Positions 12,564 through 24,300 of a DNA stretch of 64,000 nt are shown here, one piece after another. Below the pieces are notes generated by a model. That model made no database searches. It worked only from the letters and a program-made list of their open reading frames with translations, and was not told where the DNA came from. The stretch covers positions 62,001 to 126,000 of the forward strand of contig NW_002476226.1 of assembly GCF_000189635.1 (NCBI RefSeq), given 5' to 3'. Every line of letters begins with the position of its first letter. Within the stretch, counting starts at the first letter, position 1. Position numbers and translations under genes: made by a program. Origin of the DNA: Tetrahymena thermophila SB210. Its lineage: Eukaryota; Ciliophora; Oligohymenophorea; Hymenostomatida; Tetrahymenidae.

Positions 12564-14578
12564 TTGATAATGCTAATTTGAATAAATAAATTCTTTTGTA
12601 TTTTTCAATCCTATATTATTTATTGATTATTTATTTATTTTGTATATTAATTTATTTATCAAAAATTCTTGATCTTTATAATCTTTTATTTTATTCAAAT
12701 CTATTTGAATTATTGTACCATAAAAAATATAATATCCGCGCCAAATATCTTAAATCCATCGTATTTTATTCTCAAATTTTTTGATACTATTCCATATTCA
12801 AATTATTGTATTTTGGTATGCAAATTATTGACATATAAATCAGATTTACTAATGTTTAACATATTGTATATTTCATGTATTTCTTATTTTATTATCAATC
12901 TAATTCAACATTTTAAAGCTGCTAGCATGTAATTTCATAAAAATTAAATAAATGATTTATTCTCTTTTCTTATTTTTATGTTTAACGAATAATATTTCAT
13001 TCAATCAATACAAACATTTTTCTTAATTTAATTTTTCTTCATTTTTATTTAATTTTAAATAAAATAATTTTTTAATTATAATTTTATATTAATTATTATA
13101 ATAAATGAAATAATTAATTTCCTTAAATAGTTTTTATTTAATAAATATAAAAATTAATTTTCTAAAAATAGTTTAAATATTGGCTATTTAATAAATAAAT
13201 AATATTTACTTGATTATGATTTTATATTGCAAAAAATTTTATAATTTTTTAATAATTTTCGTTATTTTTATATTTAGAACATCTTTAAAATGGGATTTCA
13301 TAAATATATAAATTATTATATTTTATTTGAAATACAATAATTTAATATTTTGTTTGTATATTTTAAAATGATTTTTTTTTTTAAGGTTTTAAATAATTAA
13401 TCAATTTATTTATTATTTTATGAGTTTCTTTGTATTATACTTATTTTAATATTTTCATTAAAGTGTTTAGAAGTATATAAAATATATTTTTGATAATTTG
13501 TTGATATTATATTTTAAATATTTAATTTTTTGAAATAAAATTATCAAATTATTGAATATTTTATATAAGAGCATTATATTAAATAGATCTTTATAATAGT
13601 TATTAGTTATATCTTAAGTTTTTATAATATTTTAAAGACTTTTGACTTAAAAATTTATTATATCAAAATTTTTTTTTGTTTGTCATTATTTTAAATAAAT
13701 AGAATGAGATTATAAAATATGTGATTTTATTTAAATTGATGATATGTAATCCACACTAATAAATAGATCATAGATCTTTATAATTACCATGATTTACATT
13801 TTCATTTAAGAATAATAATCAAATATTTTTAAATACGTTTATTTTGATTTACCTTTGATTTTATTGATCATTTTTTTAACTTACAACTTTTTTTAAATTA
13901 AAATTTAGTGAAAAAGAAAGCTAATGAATTTTAGACTTCAAAGTAATAAAAATTTGAGGCTATGACATGTCATTTAGAGTTCTTTTCATAATCTAGTAAA
14001 GTATATACAGTAAGTCTTGTTTGCAAATAAATAAAAAAGTTGATCAATTAATTAATATTTATAACATGAGGCCCTGATAATAGGGTTGGCAATAACAAAA
14101 AGTATTTATGAGAAAAAATAAACTAATGATTGAAAAAATTTACAGAATTTTGGTAACAATTTGCTGATGTAAAATATTGTTAACTTTTCTTGATTTTTTA
14201 ATGGAATAAAATTTCAATTAAAAAATTATTAGTGATTACACTTTTATAATAAATTATCTTAATTTTAAAAAAAGAAGCTATGATGATTGATTTAGCATAA
14301 ATTATCTAATTCAAGTTTTGTTTTATAAATAGACTCAAAATATCACTGACTCCGCAAATAAATTTTCTTTTTTGAAATTTTTTAAAAAGAAAGTATAGTA
14401 TTTTAATTTATTTTGCTTAACCATTAAAAATACTTTAAGATTTCTATTTTTAGTTTGAATTATTTATTTTAAGATTCAAAATATTTATTTAAAATGTACT
14501 AAGTTGCTAATTAAACTATTGTTCTAGGTTCTTTAAGAAATGCTTTCAAGTATATTAAGTATTTTTAAAGCTTCATAA
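12564..14578. other. Long AT-rich intergenic stretch
   Basis: Upstream of Ku80 on the minus strand, so its promoter is here. Open frames at 12596-12932 have only Phe/Ile/Leu/Tyr/Asn texture and look like chance. A short G+C-rich island with a possible CCCT/AGGG stem sits at 14067-14090. Nothing else is recognised. Confidence 0.5.
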
Positions 14579-15407
14579 ATGAATATCAAATATTTTATAG
14601 CACTATTGCTATTTAATTATTACAAGTAATATCCTAAGGGTTTATTACATAGATTAAATAATTATGCTTAATAGCTTAGAATTATGTTTATTATAATAAT
14701 TTAGTTATTAAAAGGTGTTTAAAAAAGTTATCAGGCATTTAATATTGATAAATTGAGTAAATAGTTTTTTATTTTTCATGTTTTTAATATTTTATTTATT
14801 AAGATTATAAACTTTATTCAAGCTATAACAATTTCAAATATAGATATTATTTAATAATATTTGCATCTTGATAGTATTAATTAGTTTGGTCATACTTTTA
14901 GTTAAATATATTTAGTACCTCATTTATAAAACACCACAGCTAAAAAGCCCAAGTTACTGGCATAATATTTTTAAAAGAAGGTGATATGATAAAACAGAAC
15001 AAGAAAGATCTTTTTTACTTGCAATTAATTAATAATAATAAAAGTAGGTAATGCTTTATAATCTTAATCGTATTCTATCAAGTCAATTTTCGAAAATTAA
15101 TAAATTTTAAATTTTTTGATAGATTTTTCAATGTTGATTTACAATAATTTTTGTTTGTTTTTATCTTATTAAAATTATAAATTTTTTTTAGCTAGATAAA
15201 TTTATTTTAGCGTTAGATGCTGATGCTGAATATATTAAAGTATATCTCCATATTGGAAAAAGAAAACAATCTAATTGTTTTTAATTGATTCTTAAATATG
15301 CAAAATAAATTAATTGGATAGGCAGGCTGGCTAAGATCTTAAATTATTATTCTCCATATGATAATTAGAAATAAATCCATTAAAGATACAAAAAGATTAG
15401 AAATTGA
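14579..15407 (+). pseudogene. Weak gene-like area, possibly a small or decayed gene
   Basis: Three neighbouring segments have coding-like composition that the surrounding spacer lacks. A table 6 frame from ATG 14579 to TGA 14989 (136 codons) ends in a convincing stretch with DSINQFGHTFSQ and PHLQNTTAKKPK. A different frame at about 14920-15050 reads VTGIIFLKEGDMIKQNKKD. After a possible acceptor at 15190-15191, 15192-15407 reads LDKFILALDADAEYIKVYLH, later KQINWIGRLAKILNYYSPYD, then TGA. They do not join into one clean model, so this could be a real gene with unresolved introns, a decayed copy, or partly chance. Open frames of this length are not significant in themselves at this base composition. 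No homology is recognised. Confidence 0.25.
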
Positions 15408-16199
15408 TCAGAAATAGCATTTGAAATAAATTGAATGATTTATCATGCACTTATGCAATTAAGATGAATCATTTATTATTTTAAGTATTTAAATAAAAAG
15501 AAAGGAGCATTGACAAAAATCTTGTTACTATTTTTATTTAGAATAGATGAGGATAAGACGAGAGTAACTTTTTAAAAACTAATTTTTAATTAAATAAGTA
15601 GTGCTTGACTGAATATACCACATATATTTTATTATAATTGTTAAAAATTGTTTTTGAATTTAAAAAGATTATGATTGTATGAAATATGATAATAATTAGA
15701 AGTGATGTATTTCAAATTAGTGGAAATTAAGTAAAATTTGTAAACAGATACATCTAATTTTTATGGCTTAAAAAATGAAGTAATCTTATTGAATATAATC
15801 AGAAATAGAGGAATATGCATTATGATTGCTTGTATTTACACACATTATTATCATAAATTAACAAAGTTTTCCCCACACTAACTTAATTAAATTCAACCAC
15901 TAAATTCTCTAGACTATTAATGTTATATGTTTAAATGCAAGGAACATAACAAAATTTAATTTGGTGAAATCTTAAAATTAGTACTTATCTTCACTAACAA
16001 AAGCAAGATATTTATTTACATCATTTATTTCTTCTGACTGTCCTTTATATATTAAGATTTTTTATTCAAATATAATAACTAAATTAAAAAAAAATTAAAA
16101 ACTTAATATTTATTAAAAAAAAAATTCTTTTTAAATTACTAAAATACACTAACTACTACAACTGAATACTAATTTTGATTGTTAATTCATATTTGCAAA
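15408..16199. other. Intergenic upstream of arrestin-like gene
   Basis: AT-rich, with a short inverted repeat AATGATT/AATCATT around 15435-15472. It should contain the promoter and 5' UTR of the next gene; the last 60 nt before the ATG are A-rich, as is usual for starts here. No gene seen. Confidence 0.5.
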
Positions 16200-17543
16200 A
16201 TGTCTAAAACTCAATTGCAACACTCTAGTGCTGCTGCTGCTGTTATAGCTGCTGCACCTGCTTTATAATCTGATTTACCAAACTCAAAGAACAGCTAGCT
16301 TTTTTTGACTCTTAACCATACTTAAGTAAAAATTAATGATACTTTGACAGGAGAAATTTTATTTGATGCAAAATAAACAATTAATACTTAATGCTCTGTT
16401 GTTTTGGTAATTGAAAGCAAAGAAAATATTTACAAAGGTAGTCAAATAATATTTGAAGAAATAATAATGAGCGTCCGTAGTGAAGTCTATCAAATAAAGT
16501 CTTAAATGGCTCCTAATATTTATAAAATTCCATTAAATATCGAGATTTCCGATATTTTTGATTCTAGTGAATGCTTCAGATTAGACAATGAACTCAGTGT
16601 TAAAGTTGAATACTAAATATCCTGCTAAATAGTTCAATTTGTTGATTAATAACAATAAAGCTAAGCAAAAATGATTAATAAGATATAAGAAGTATCATCT
16701 CAAAATGGAACCAATTTCATTCGCAGTTCTGACTAAATTGAGTATGAGGGATAAGTTTTATTATCATCTGCATCTATTCCTATACAAATAATTAGCAATA
16801 TTAGCAATAAAAAAAGTCTTCCAGTAACCATTACATAACATATTCCTAAGATACAAAAAAGCTTCTTCCGTAAACTTGGTAGCATTCTATGCTGTAAAGG
16901 AACCCGTGAAAATAAATACAAAGAATGTGAAGCTAATTCTAAAGCTGTCCAAAAAAAAACCATAAACTTTTTTTGTTTGGATATTAACACCATAAACATT
17001 TATCCAGGTGAGGCTTTCTCATTTATAATTAATGATGATAGTAAAATTAGCTAAGAAAGCTAAGCAAGCAAGATACAATACAAAACAAGATTGGTGAATA
17101 AGTAAGTGATTAATATAAATAATAAGACATACCTAAACGAAACAAATATCTTATATTCTAAAAATGTCTACAAAAATCAACCTGAAAAGGTGACTCTCCC
17201 TTACTCATCCTAAAACTCATACAAAAGTAATGTGTTCAAAAACACGTTTGAGCTCTAGGTTGTTCCTGAAGATTATGATTTTACTGACATTGTTTGCCTA
17301 AAAGTACCAATTCATGTGAATCATAAGAAATTCAGATTATTACCTCTACAAAACGAAAATGAATATTAAGATTAGCAAATGAAAGAGTCTATCGAACTTC
17401 TATAAAAATACCCTTGCAAAATAATTGCAAAAATATCTATTAAATTTGATGAGCAACAAGAAGAACAAAATTTAGCAGAAAGCTAAAGATCTACAAAATT
17501 AAATACCCCTGATATCACCCCATTACGAAAAAGTTTTGAGTGA
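16200..17543 (+). CDS. Arrestin-like protein, 447 aa
   Basis: Single table 6 frame, 448 codons with TGA. After an Ala-rich N-terminus (residues 14-22), the segment LTLNHTQVKINDTLTGEILF is the typical first strand pair of an arrestin N-domain, as in the ARRDC, Vps26 and alpha-arrestin group. Paired strands continue with VVLVIESKENIYKGS and FRLDNELSVKVEYQISCQIV. The second half has LPVTITQHIPKIQKSF, a Cys pair (LCCKG), LDINTINIYPGEAFSFII and VCLKVPIHVNHKKFRLLP, consistent with a C-domain. No PPxY motif was noticed. Such proteins usually act as cytosolic trafficking adaptors for membrane cargo. The family call rests on strand pattern, not on invariant residues. An ATTG repeat lies 22 nt after the stop. 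Confidence 0.72.
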
Positions 17544-20500
17544 AGTGGTAATAGACTGAAGCAGTATTGATTGATTGATTGATTGTAAGCGAAAAAATGA
17601 ACAAAAATTCTTAACCATTTCTGTACATAATTTATCTAAACTAATAATAACATCTCAAATTACAAAATGTGTAGCCTGAACTTACTAAAATATAAAATAA
17701 AAAAAATATTTAACAACATTTTCTTACTATTAAGTAAACCCGTACTTACTTACTTACTATAATAAAATAAACTACTAAAAATAAACAAAAGATACAATTA
17801 TTTAATTCGTAATCATTTGTATTATTATATATATTTGTTTTTAATTTAAAAAATCTTTATTAAAATTTCCCATATATCTTTTCATATTAAAATTTGCTCC
17901 AAATTTAATCTATTTTTTTTTTAATTATTTCCTAAATAAAAATATGTGAATATTTTGGCTTACATTCCAATATATTTCATTTATTTGCGTTAGGATAGTT
18001 TTAAGATAATAATAAGAAATTACCCACAAGTATTTTATCATCAAGAATCCATTTTAATTTATGAACAGTAATTAAAAATAAAAAATACGAGTAGGGTGAG
18101 CTTACTCCTTATATTTCTTTGAAATAAGATTCTAAATTTTGATAAATTTTTTATTTATTCAAAAAAATTTAATTATATTACATTGTATCTTTTTTTTTTA
18201 CAGCAAATGTTGTTTAGATACTACCATCCTAAAGTAGATTATTCTTTCTATAGAATTTATTTTTATGATAAAAGCATATATAAAATTATATATCTCTTCA
18301 AATTTGTACTATGAATGACATTTATTAAATATGATTATTTGATATGATTTTTTTAAATTAGATGGTTTCATCTACAAATAATAAACCTTTTAAATTTCAG
18401 ATTATAATAAGTCTATATAATAATAAGAGAAAAATACATGTGTATTACTCTTGTTTATTGTTCATTTTACTTGGATTTTTTTAAAAGTAAGAAAAATGAG
18501 ATTAAAAAACATAAACTAATCATTAAATACTTGTTTTAATAAATACTATTTCTTTTTCTTATTTCTTAAAAAAGTAGCTTATTTTCAAATTGATTGACAG
18601 AAATTTTTCAAAAAAAATAATAATTAAGCAATTTATTAATTTTGAAGAGATTAAATATCTGTATCAAAGAATAGAAGGAAGGCAATGTTAATGTTGTTAA
18701 TTGTTTAATGTTTTAACAATTTACAAAATTAAGATTGCTTTTATACTTGATATTTATAAAAAATTATTTTTTTGATTATTTCATCAAAAAAAAAGTATTT
18801 TTAGTAAATTTATCAATGTAAGAAATTTATTTTTGAAAAACAGAAGCTAATACTTTGCATTTAATATTTTTTACATTTCCAAATTTAAAATTTGAAAAAA
18901 CCTTGTGAGTTTTGGTTACAATGAAAATAAAATAAAAAATTAATATTATTTTTATTTATTTAAAATTACATTAGCTTAACATGTTAGTTAGACGTATAAA
19001 CCAACAATTATTCATTTTTTATTTGGATTAAATAATTTAAATATATCTATCAATCAAAATAAATTTTCTGAAAAATATATTTTAAAAACAAAAAAGTCTA
19101 AATTTAATTTATATTTTATAGCAAATAGATTTAATCAAATTATTAAATTTTTTCTAGACAAAAAAATATTGATTTCTGAATATCAATTAAATCATAGTGT
19201 TTTTTTTACAGCACAAAAACTGTAAATCTTAAATCTTTGTAAGATAATTATTGATAAGATAGAAAAATCCTATTTAATGAAGTTAATTATGCAATCAAAT
19301 CTAATTAAATTTGAAAAAGAAAAGCAAATTGCTTGTTAAATTATTTTGATAAATATAAAAAGCTCTCAAATTATTTAAATTCAACTTCTAAATTTTAAAG
19401 TAGCTTGCTTTTATTTTTATCAATCAGAATAAAATTAACCATTATAGTTTTTTTAATGTAGTATTCACTTATATTTTTACATTAAAAAATTTTTATATTT
19501 TTTGAAAAATAAAATTTTAAATATTAAAAAATAACCAAAAAAGATGCTAATAAACAAATAACTTTTAAGTAAAATCTAATAATAGAAATGATTGTGTAAA
19601 TGCAAAAATATTGAATATATGAATAAATAACTATCTAATTTAAAATAGTAGTGTGATAAAATAAAAATAAAAATATTAACTTATTCTATCATTTTAAAGG
19701 TTATTATTCATAGAGCAGATTTTATTAATTCTTATTTATTACTAAAATTTTAAATAAATTTTATCTATACAAATTAAATAAGCAATACCATTTATGATAG
19801 TATGAGGGACCATAAATAAAACCATTAGCTAATAAAAATTTATTTAAATAATAACTCTATAGAAATATAAATTTAAAATTAATAAGCAACAAGATATTTA
19901 ATCATTAAAAATATTTATTTTTGGTATTAATGTAAATATTTATTTATTATCAAAGTTAATTAATCTGTCAGATTAATAAAATTTTGTAATTTAAGTATAT
20001 CAAATAAAGTATCATACTTATCAGATACTTACCTTATAATTTAGAATAATATTAAATTATGTAATTATGTGTTTCTTAGAAATGAGATAAAGGCGACAAA
20101 ATTAATTATTATACTAAATGACTAATAATTAAAAATAAAATATTTAAATACATTTCTAATAATTTCAAAAGAATTTAAATAACAATACATTAATCTTTTA
20201 CTTTTATATCTTTAAAGATAAAGAATTTGTAAAAAATTAAGCATATTATAAATAAAAATAATGAATATCTAATGCTAATTTATATGTTTGTATATATAGA
20301 TGTAATCTTTTCAAATCATAAATTTTTAATGAAAATAAGGTCAATAAAAAAAGTTGATTAAATCTAAAAAAATCTTCTTAAACTTTTATTTAAATTTTAA
20401 TACCTTTTTAAATTTTAAACTTTTGAAAATTAATTTTTCATGTAATTTTTTGATCGATTTTAATAAAACAAAGAATAGATAATTAATTATTCAAAATTAC

Positions 20501-20796
20501 ATAATTAAAGTTAATTTTAACAAAAATTATTAAATTTATTTTATTAATTTTCAAAATTATTTGGATTAATTTTAATTTTATTTAAAAAAAGCAAATTTTA
20601 AAATTTATCTGATGAAATATTTTTTATTTATGAAACAAAACCATTCAATAATTTAAGCTTTAAATATTTAAAATGTACAAAATTGAAATGAAAGCTCATT
20701 TATTTCAATGAGAAAAAATTAAAATAGAAATATTAATAATATATTTGTTAGAAATTGAAAAAAATATTTTTTTGACCTAAGACAATTATTAAAGCA
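17544..20796. other. Long AT-rich intergenic stretch
   Basis: Over 3 kb without a supportable gene. It begins with an ATTG microsatellite. A small possible hairpin (GAGTA..TACTC) sits near 18088-18107. Remaining open frames are pure A/T codons. If this assembly includes germline-limited DNA, such a stretch would be a candidate; nothing in it proves this. Confidence 0.45.
17566..17585. repeat. (ATTG)5 microsatellite
   Basis: Five perfect ATTG units, 20 nt, just downstream of the arrestin-like stop codon. Confidence 0.95.
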
Positions 20797-21010
20797 ATGA
20801 AACAAGTAAGAAAATATGAACTTCAAAATTTAATTTAATTGAGTTTATAATTTTATTAATTTATAGGATTTTGATTAATTTGTGTTGCTGACTGATAGTT
20901 TTAGATTATTCAAATATGAATACTTTTTAGTGAAATACAATCCTGAATTTTTATTAGCTGGAATATTAATAAATATGAGCCTCATTTATGAAAAATTAAT
21001 TAATTTTTGA
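20797..21010 (+). CDS. Possible very small two-exon gene, 50 aa
   Basis: ATG AAA CAA at 20797-20805 is followed by GTAAG, and an AG acceptor at 20865-20866 leads to 48 codons ending in TGA (20867-21010). The second exon reads DFDQFVLLTDSFRLFKYEYF, then LVKYNPEFLLAGILINMSLI, with codon choice richer in G and C than its surroundings. No signal peptide or known family is seen. It may equally be a relic or a chance frame. It lies about 320 nt upstream of the large receptor gene and could be part of that gene's 5' region. Confidence 0.25.
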
Positions 21011-21327
21011 TACTTTTTTGCATGTATTTATTTATTTGATTTAATTCGAAAACTCTGAAGAATTAACATGAATTTTAGATTAATCAATTAATTATTTTTT
21101 CTTTTATCATTTGTTTGTCAGCAATTTAATTTATAAAAAGAAAAGAGAAAGAAAAGCATATTTTCTAAAGATATAAGAAGTCCTATCACAATCAATTTAA
21201 AATAAAATAAGGAAATATTCTACTTTTATTAAGAGGGAACTATTTTTCTTGAGCAATAACATATCTAAGCTTCTCTTCGAATAATCTCTGTTCAATAATA
21301 AAATAAATTCAATTCATTACAATCAAA
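21011..21327. other. Upstream region of the receptor gene
   Basis: AT-rich, with a run of GA-rich sequence (about 21136-21160) before the A-rich leader of the ATG at 21328. Presumed promoter and 5' UTR; no specific element supported. Confidence 0.4.
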
Positions 21328-24300
21328 ATGAAGAAACTTATTTTTAATATATCTTACTTAATATGCGCTTTAATTATAAATCTAAATGATGTCTTGTCTT
21401 CATCTGTAATTTATAGCTTTAATTGTGGTGATCCTAACTGCATGGCTTGCACATATGATTAAACTAGTTTGATTTGCATTTAATGTGAAGTAGGTTATCA
21501 ATTGATAAGTAATAAATGCTAATTAAGCACATGCACTCAACCTGGATAATATTTAGCTAATTAGTTTCAAAATGTATGTAGTTATTGCCATGCTTCCTGT
21601 AAATATTGTATTTCTGGATCATACAACTACTGCACAGAATGTAATTAAGGGTATTTTGCAATACCTTCTCCTATTAGTCCATATCTTTAGACTTGCCTTC
21701 GTTGTTAAGATCCTAATTGCAAAAGGTATTCTTTTATTTATATATTTACAACACACACAAATAAATATGAAAGATTTTACTAAGGTTTATTACTTAGCAA
21801 AATCCTATTGAAGGTTTTTAAAAATAACTTAAATATATGAATAAGCTTTTATTCATATTTTTTTTATTAGCAATACTTAAATAAAAATATTTTTGTGATT
21901 GAGTAATGAGTTTTATTTATCTGAATATTTTTTTTATTCTAAAGCTGCGACTAGCAAGGAAATTGTCAACAATGCATGAATGGTTATATAAATAACAATA
22001 ATGTTTGCTCTAAATGTACTATACAATTTGCTGCTTCATGTTCAAGTAGTACATAAGTAGGAAGCTGCATAAAGGGATTTACAAAATCAGATGACGGTAA
22101 ATCGTGTGTACCTGTAGATACGTTGTGCTAATTTGGTTAATATGCTAATAATATGATTTGTACACGCTGCCCTGCTAATTGTAATATATTAATTTAAACA
22201 TCAATAGAGAATTCAAAGTTTAGAAGAAAGAAAAAAAAGTCTAAATTGATTAACTTATATTTATTGGATATTCGTGAGAAGTAATTCAGGTGAATTTTAA
22301 TCTCAAATCAAAGAAATAAAAAAATTCACGATTAATAAATTCATGTTTATATACAAAGAAATTAATTTTTTATTTTTTTTAGGTTTGAGACTACTTCTAA
22401 ATATTCATTTTTAGGTTGAATTATTCACAGCAATTTTTAATTTCATTTTTTATTTTTATAAATACATTATTTAATTCAAAATATTTTTTTTTTAATTTAA
22501 AGGTATATAATGCAACGCAAATGGGTAGTGCTATATATGTGAAGCAAACAATTATATTGATAGCAGTGGTTTATGCTAACCGTGCCCAAATTTTTGCAAC
22601 TCTTGCAACTTAGACTCCTCTAATAACTTGCAATGTACAAGCTGTGTTTCAGGATATTTTCTGTAACTTAATGTTTTGAATTATATATGTACCTTAATTT
22701 AAGAAACAAATTACGTATATTGTCCAACTGGTTAATATACTAACAAATTAACAAATACATGCGTAGCATGCGAAAGCAATTGTTTGGAATGCAACTAATT
22801 TGGAGATAAATGCTTGCAATGTTTCGACTCAATTAACTATTAAATAGTAAATGGTAAGTGCCAGCTAAGGTGCTCCTCATAAAATTAATATTAAAGCTAT
22901 GATTCTGCAAAAGATGATGATAATAGTAGAGTAAAAAAGTTATTTTTTTATAATTCATCAGTAGTGACAAATTAAGTTATTACAACAAATTGTGTCAATA
23001 ATTGTTCAATTTAAAATTGTTAAAAATGCATATTTGATTAGTAGTTTTGCTAACAGTGTTCCTAAAATTATTTTTTGGTAGACGATGGAACTTGTGTCAA
23101 GGATTGTCCTTTAGGAACATTTTAACAAAAAATAGGATAAATCAACAAATGCTTACCTTGGTAATTATTTATTGTAAAATTAAAATGTTTAAAGAAAAAT
23201 TATGTTTATTATTAAATAGTGCGAGAGGATGTTTAAAATGTAATTCATCAAATTAATGCAGTTAGTGCTCTTAAGAATTCATTCTCATTAATAACAGTTG
23301 TTAAAATGAAGATATTTCAAATAGTCCTGTCAACAATTATGTGAGTTTTGATGGGTTATGGATGAAAAACTGTCCTCAAAATACTTTTAGAATAGGAAAT
23401 ACATGCTTGCCTTCTAAAACTTGTAAACGTGCATAATTTCTAATTAAGGGAAAAACTACTATATGTGGTTAATGCCAAACATCAAATAAAATTTAGATAG
23501 AAACTTAAAATGGAAATGGCTCTTAGATCTCTCTTCCAGATTTATAGTAAGATTGGATGGGTAAGTGCTATGAAAATTGTCCTGCTCCTCTAAAAAAGTA
23601 ATAGTAAAATGTACTTTGTTAAAAATAATGTGATTAAAAATTACCATTTCTTGATTGGACAAAAGAACCTAATTGCTAAATGAACTGTCTTTAGAATATG
23701 GCATAAAAAATTTTATCTGATTGCAATACCTTATAGTCATGTAGCCCAAGTTAATACCTAAATATTTAAAAGATTGTAAATGAAGGAATTAGTTTAAATT
23801 TAGATAATGTGCCAAACAATTATTGTTAGTTTTGCCCAACAGGTTGCAATTAATGCTTTTATAATGGAAAAGATAATCCAACTTGCCTTTCTTGCTAACC
23901 TGGTTTTGAAATGTATATAACATTCAGTTATTAGGACCCTTTGTCATACACTTTACCTGATTCTTCCGATAATCCTCCAAATTAAAATAAAGGTCCTAAA
24001 TTTAAATATGCAAATGCATAATGTATGTAGATATAACCTGGTAATAGCAAATGCTCTTAGATAAAAGGATATTTTGCTGATTTAGGAGGTGTTTTTAAGA
24101 ACAATGCATGTATAATGTGTCAACTAGTAAACAACAATAACGGATGCACTTCTTGTCCAAGCAGTTCTGTAATGCTCTACACAGGTCCATAGGAGTATAA
24201 ATGCATTCCTTACTGCAATAGTAATTAACTCAAAAGTTAGGATGGCGTTTACTGCTTTGAAAAACCTGAAATAAAAATATAAGTTGATTTTAACAGTAAA

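Noticed and set aside
12596..12932. Two overlapping hydrophobic open frames.
   Set aside because: Pure A/T codons (Ile, Leu, Tyr, Phe, Asn), overlapping each other in different frames with no start context or homology.
14494..14748. 84-codon plus-strand open frame starting MYQVANQTIVLG.
   Set aside because: With only TGA as stop, frames of this length are expected by chance, and it overlaps a second open frame of similar quality.
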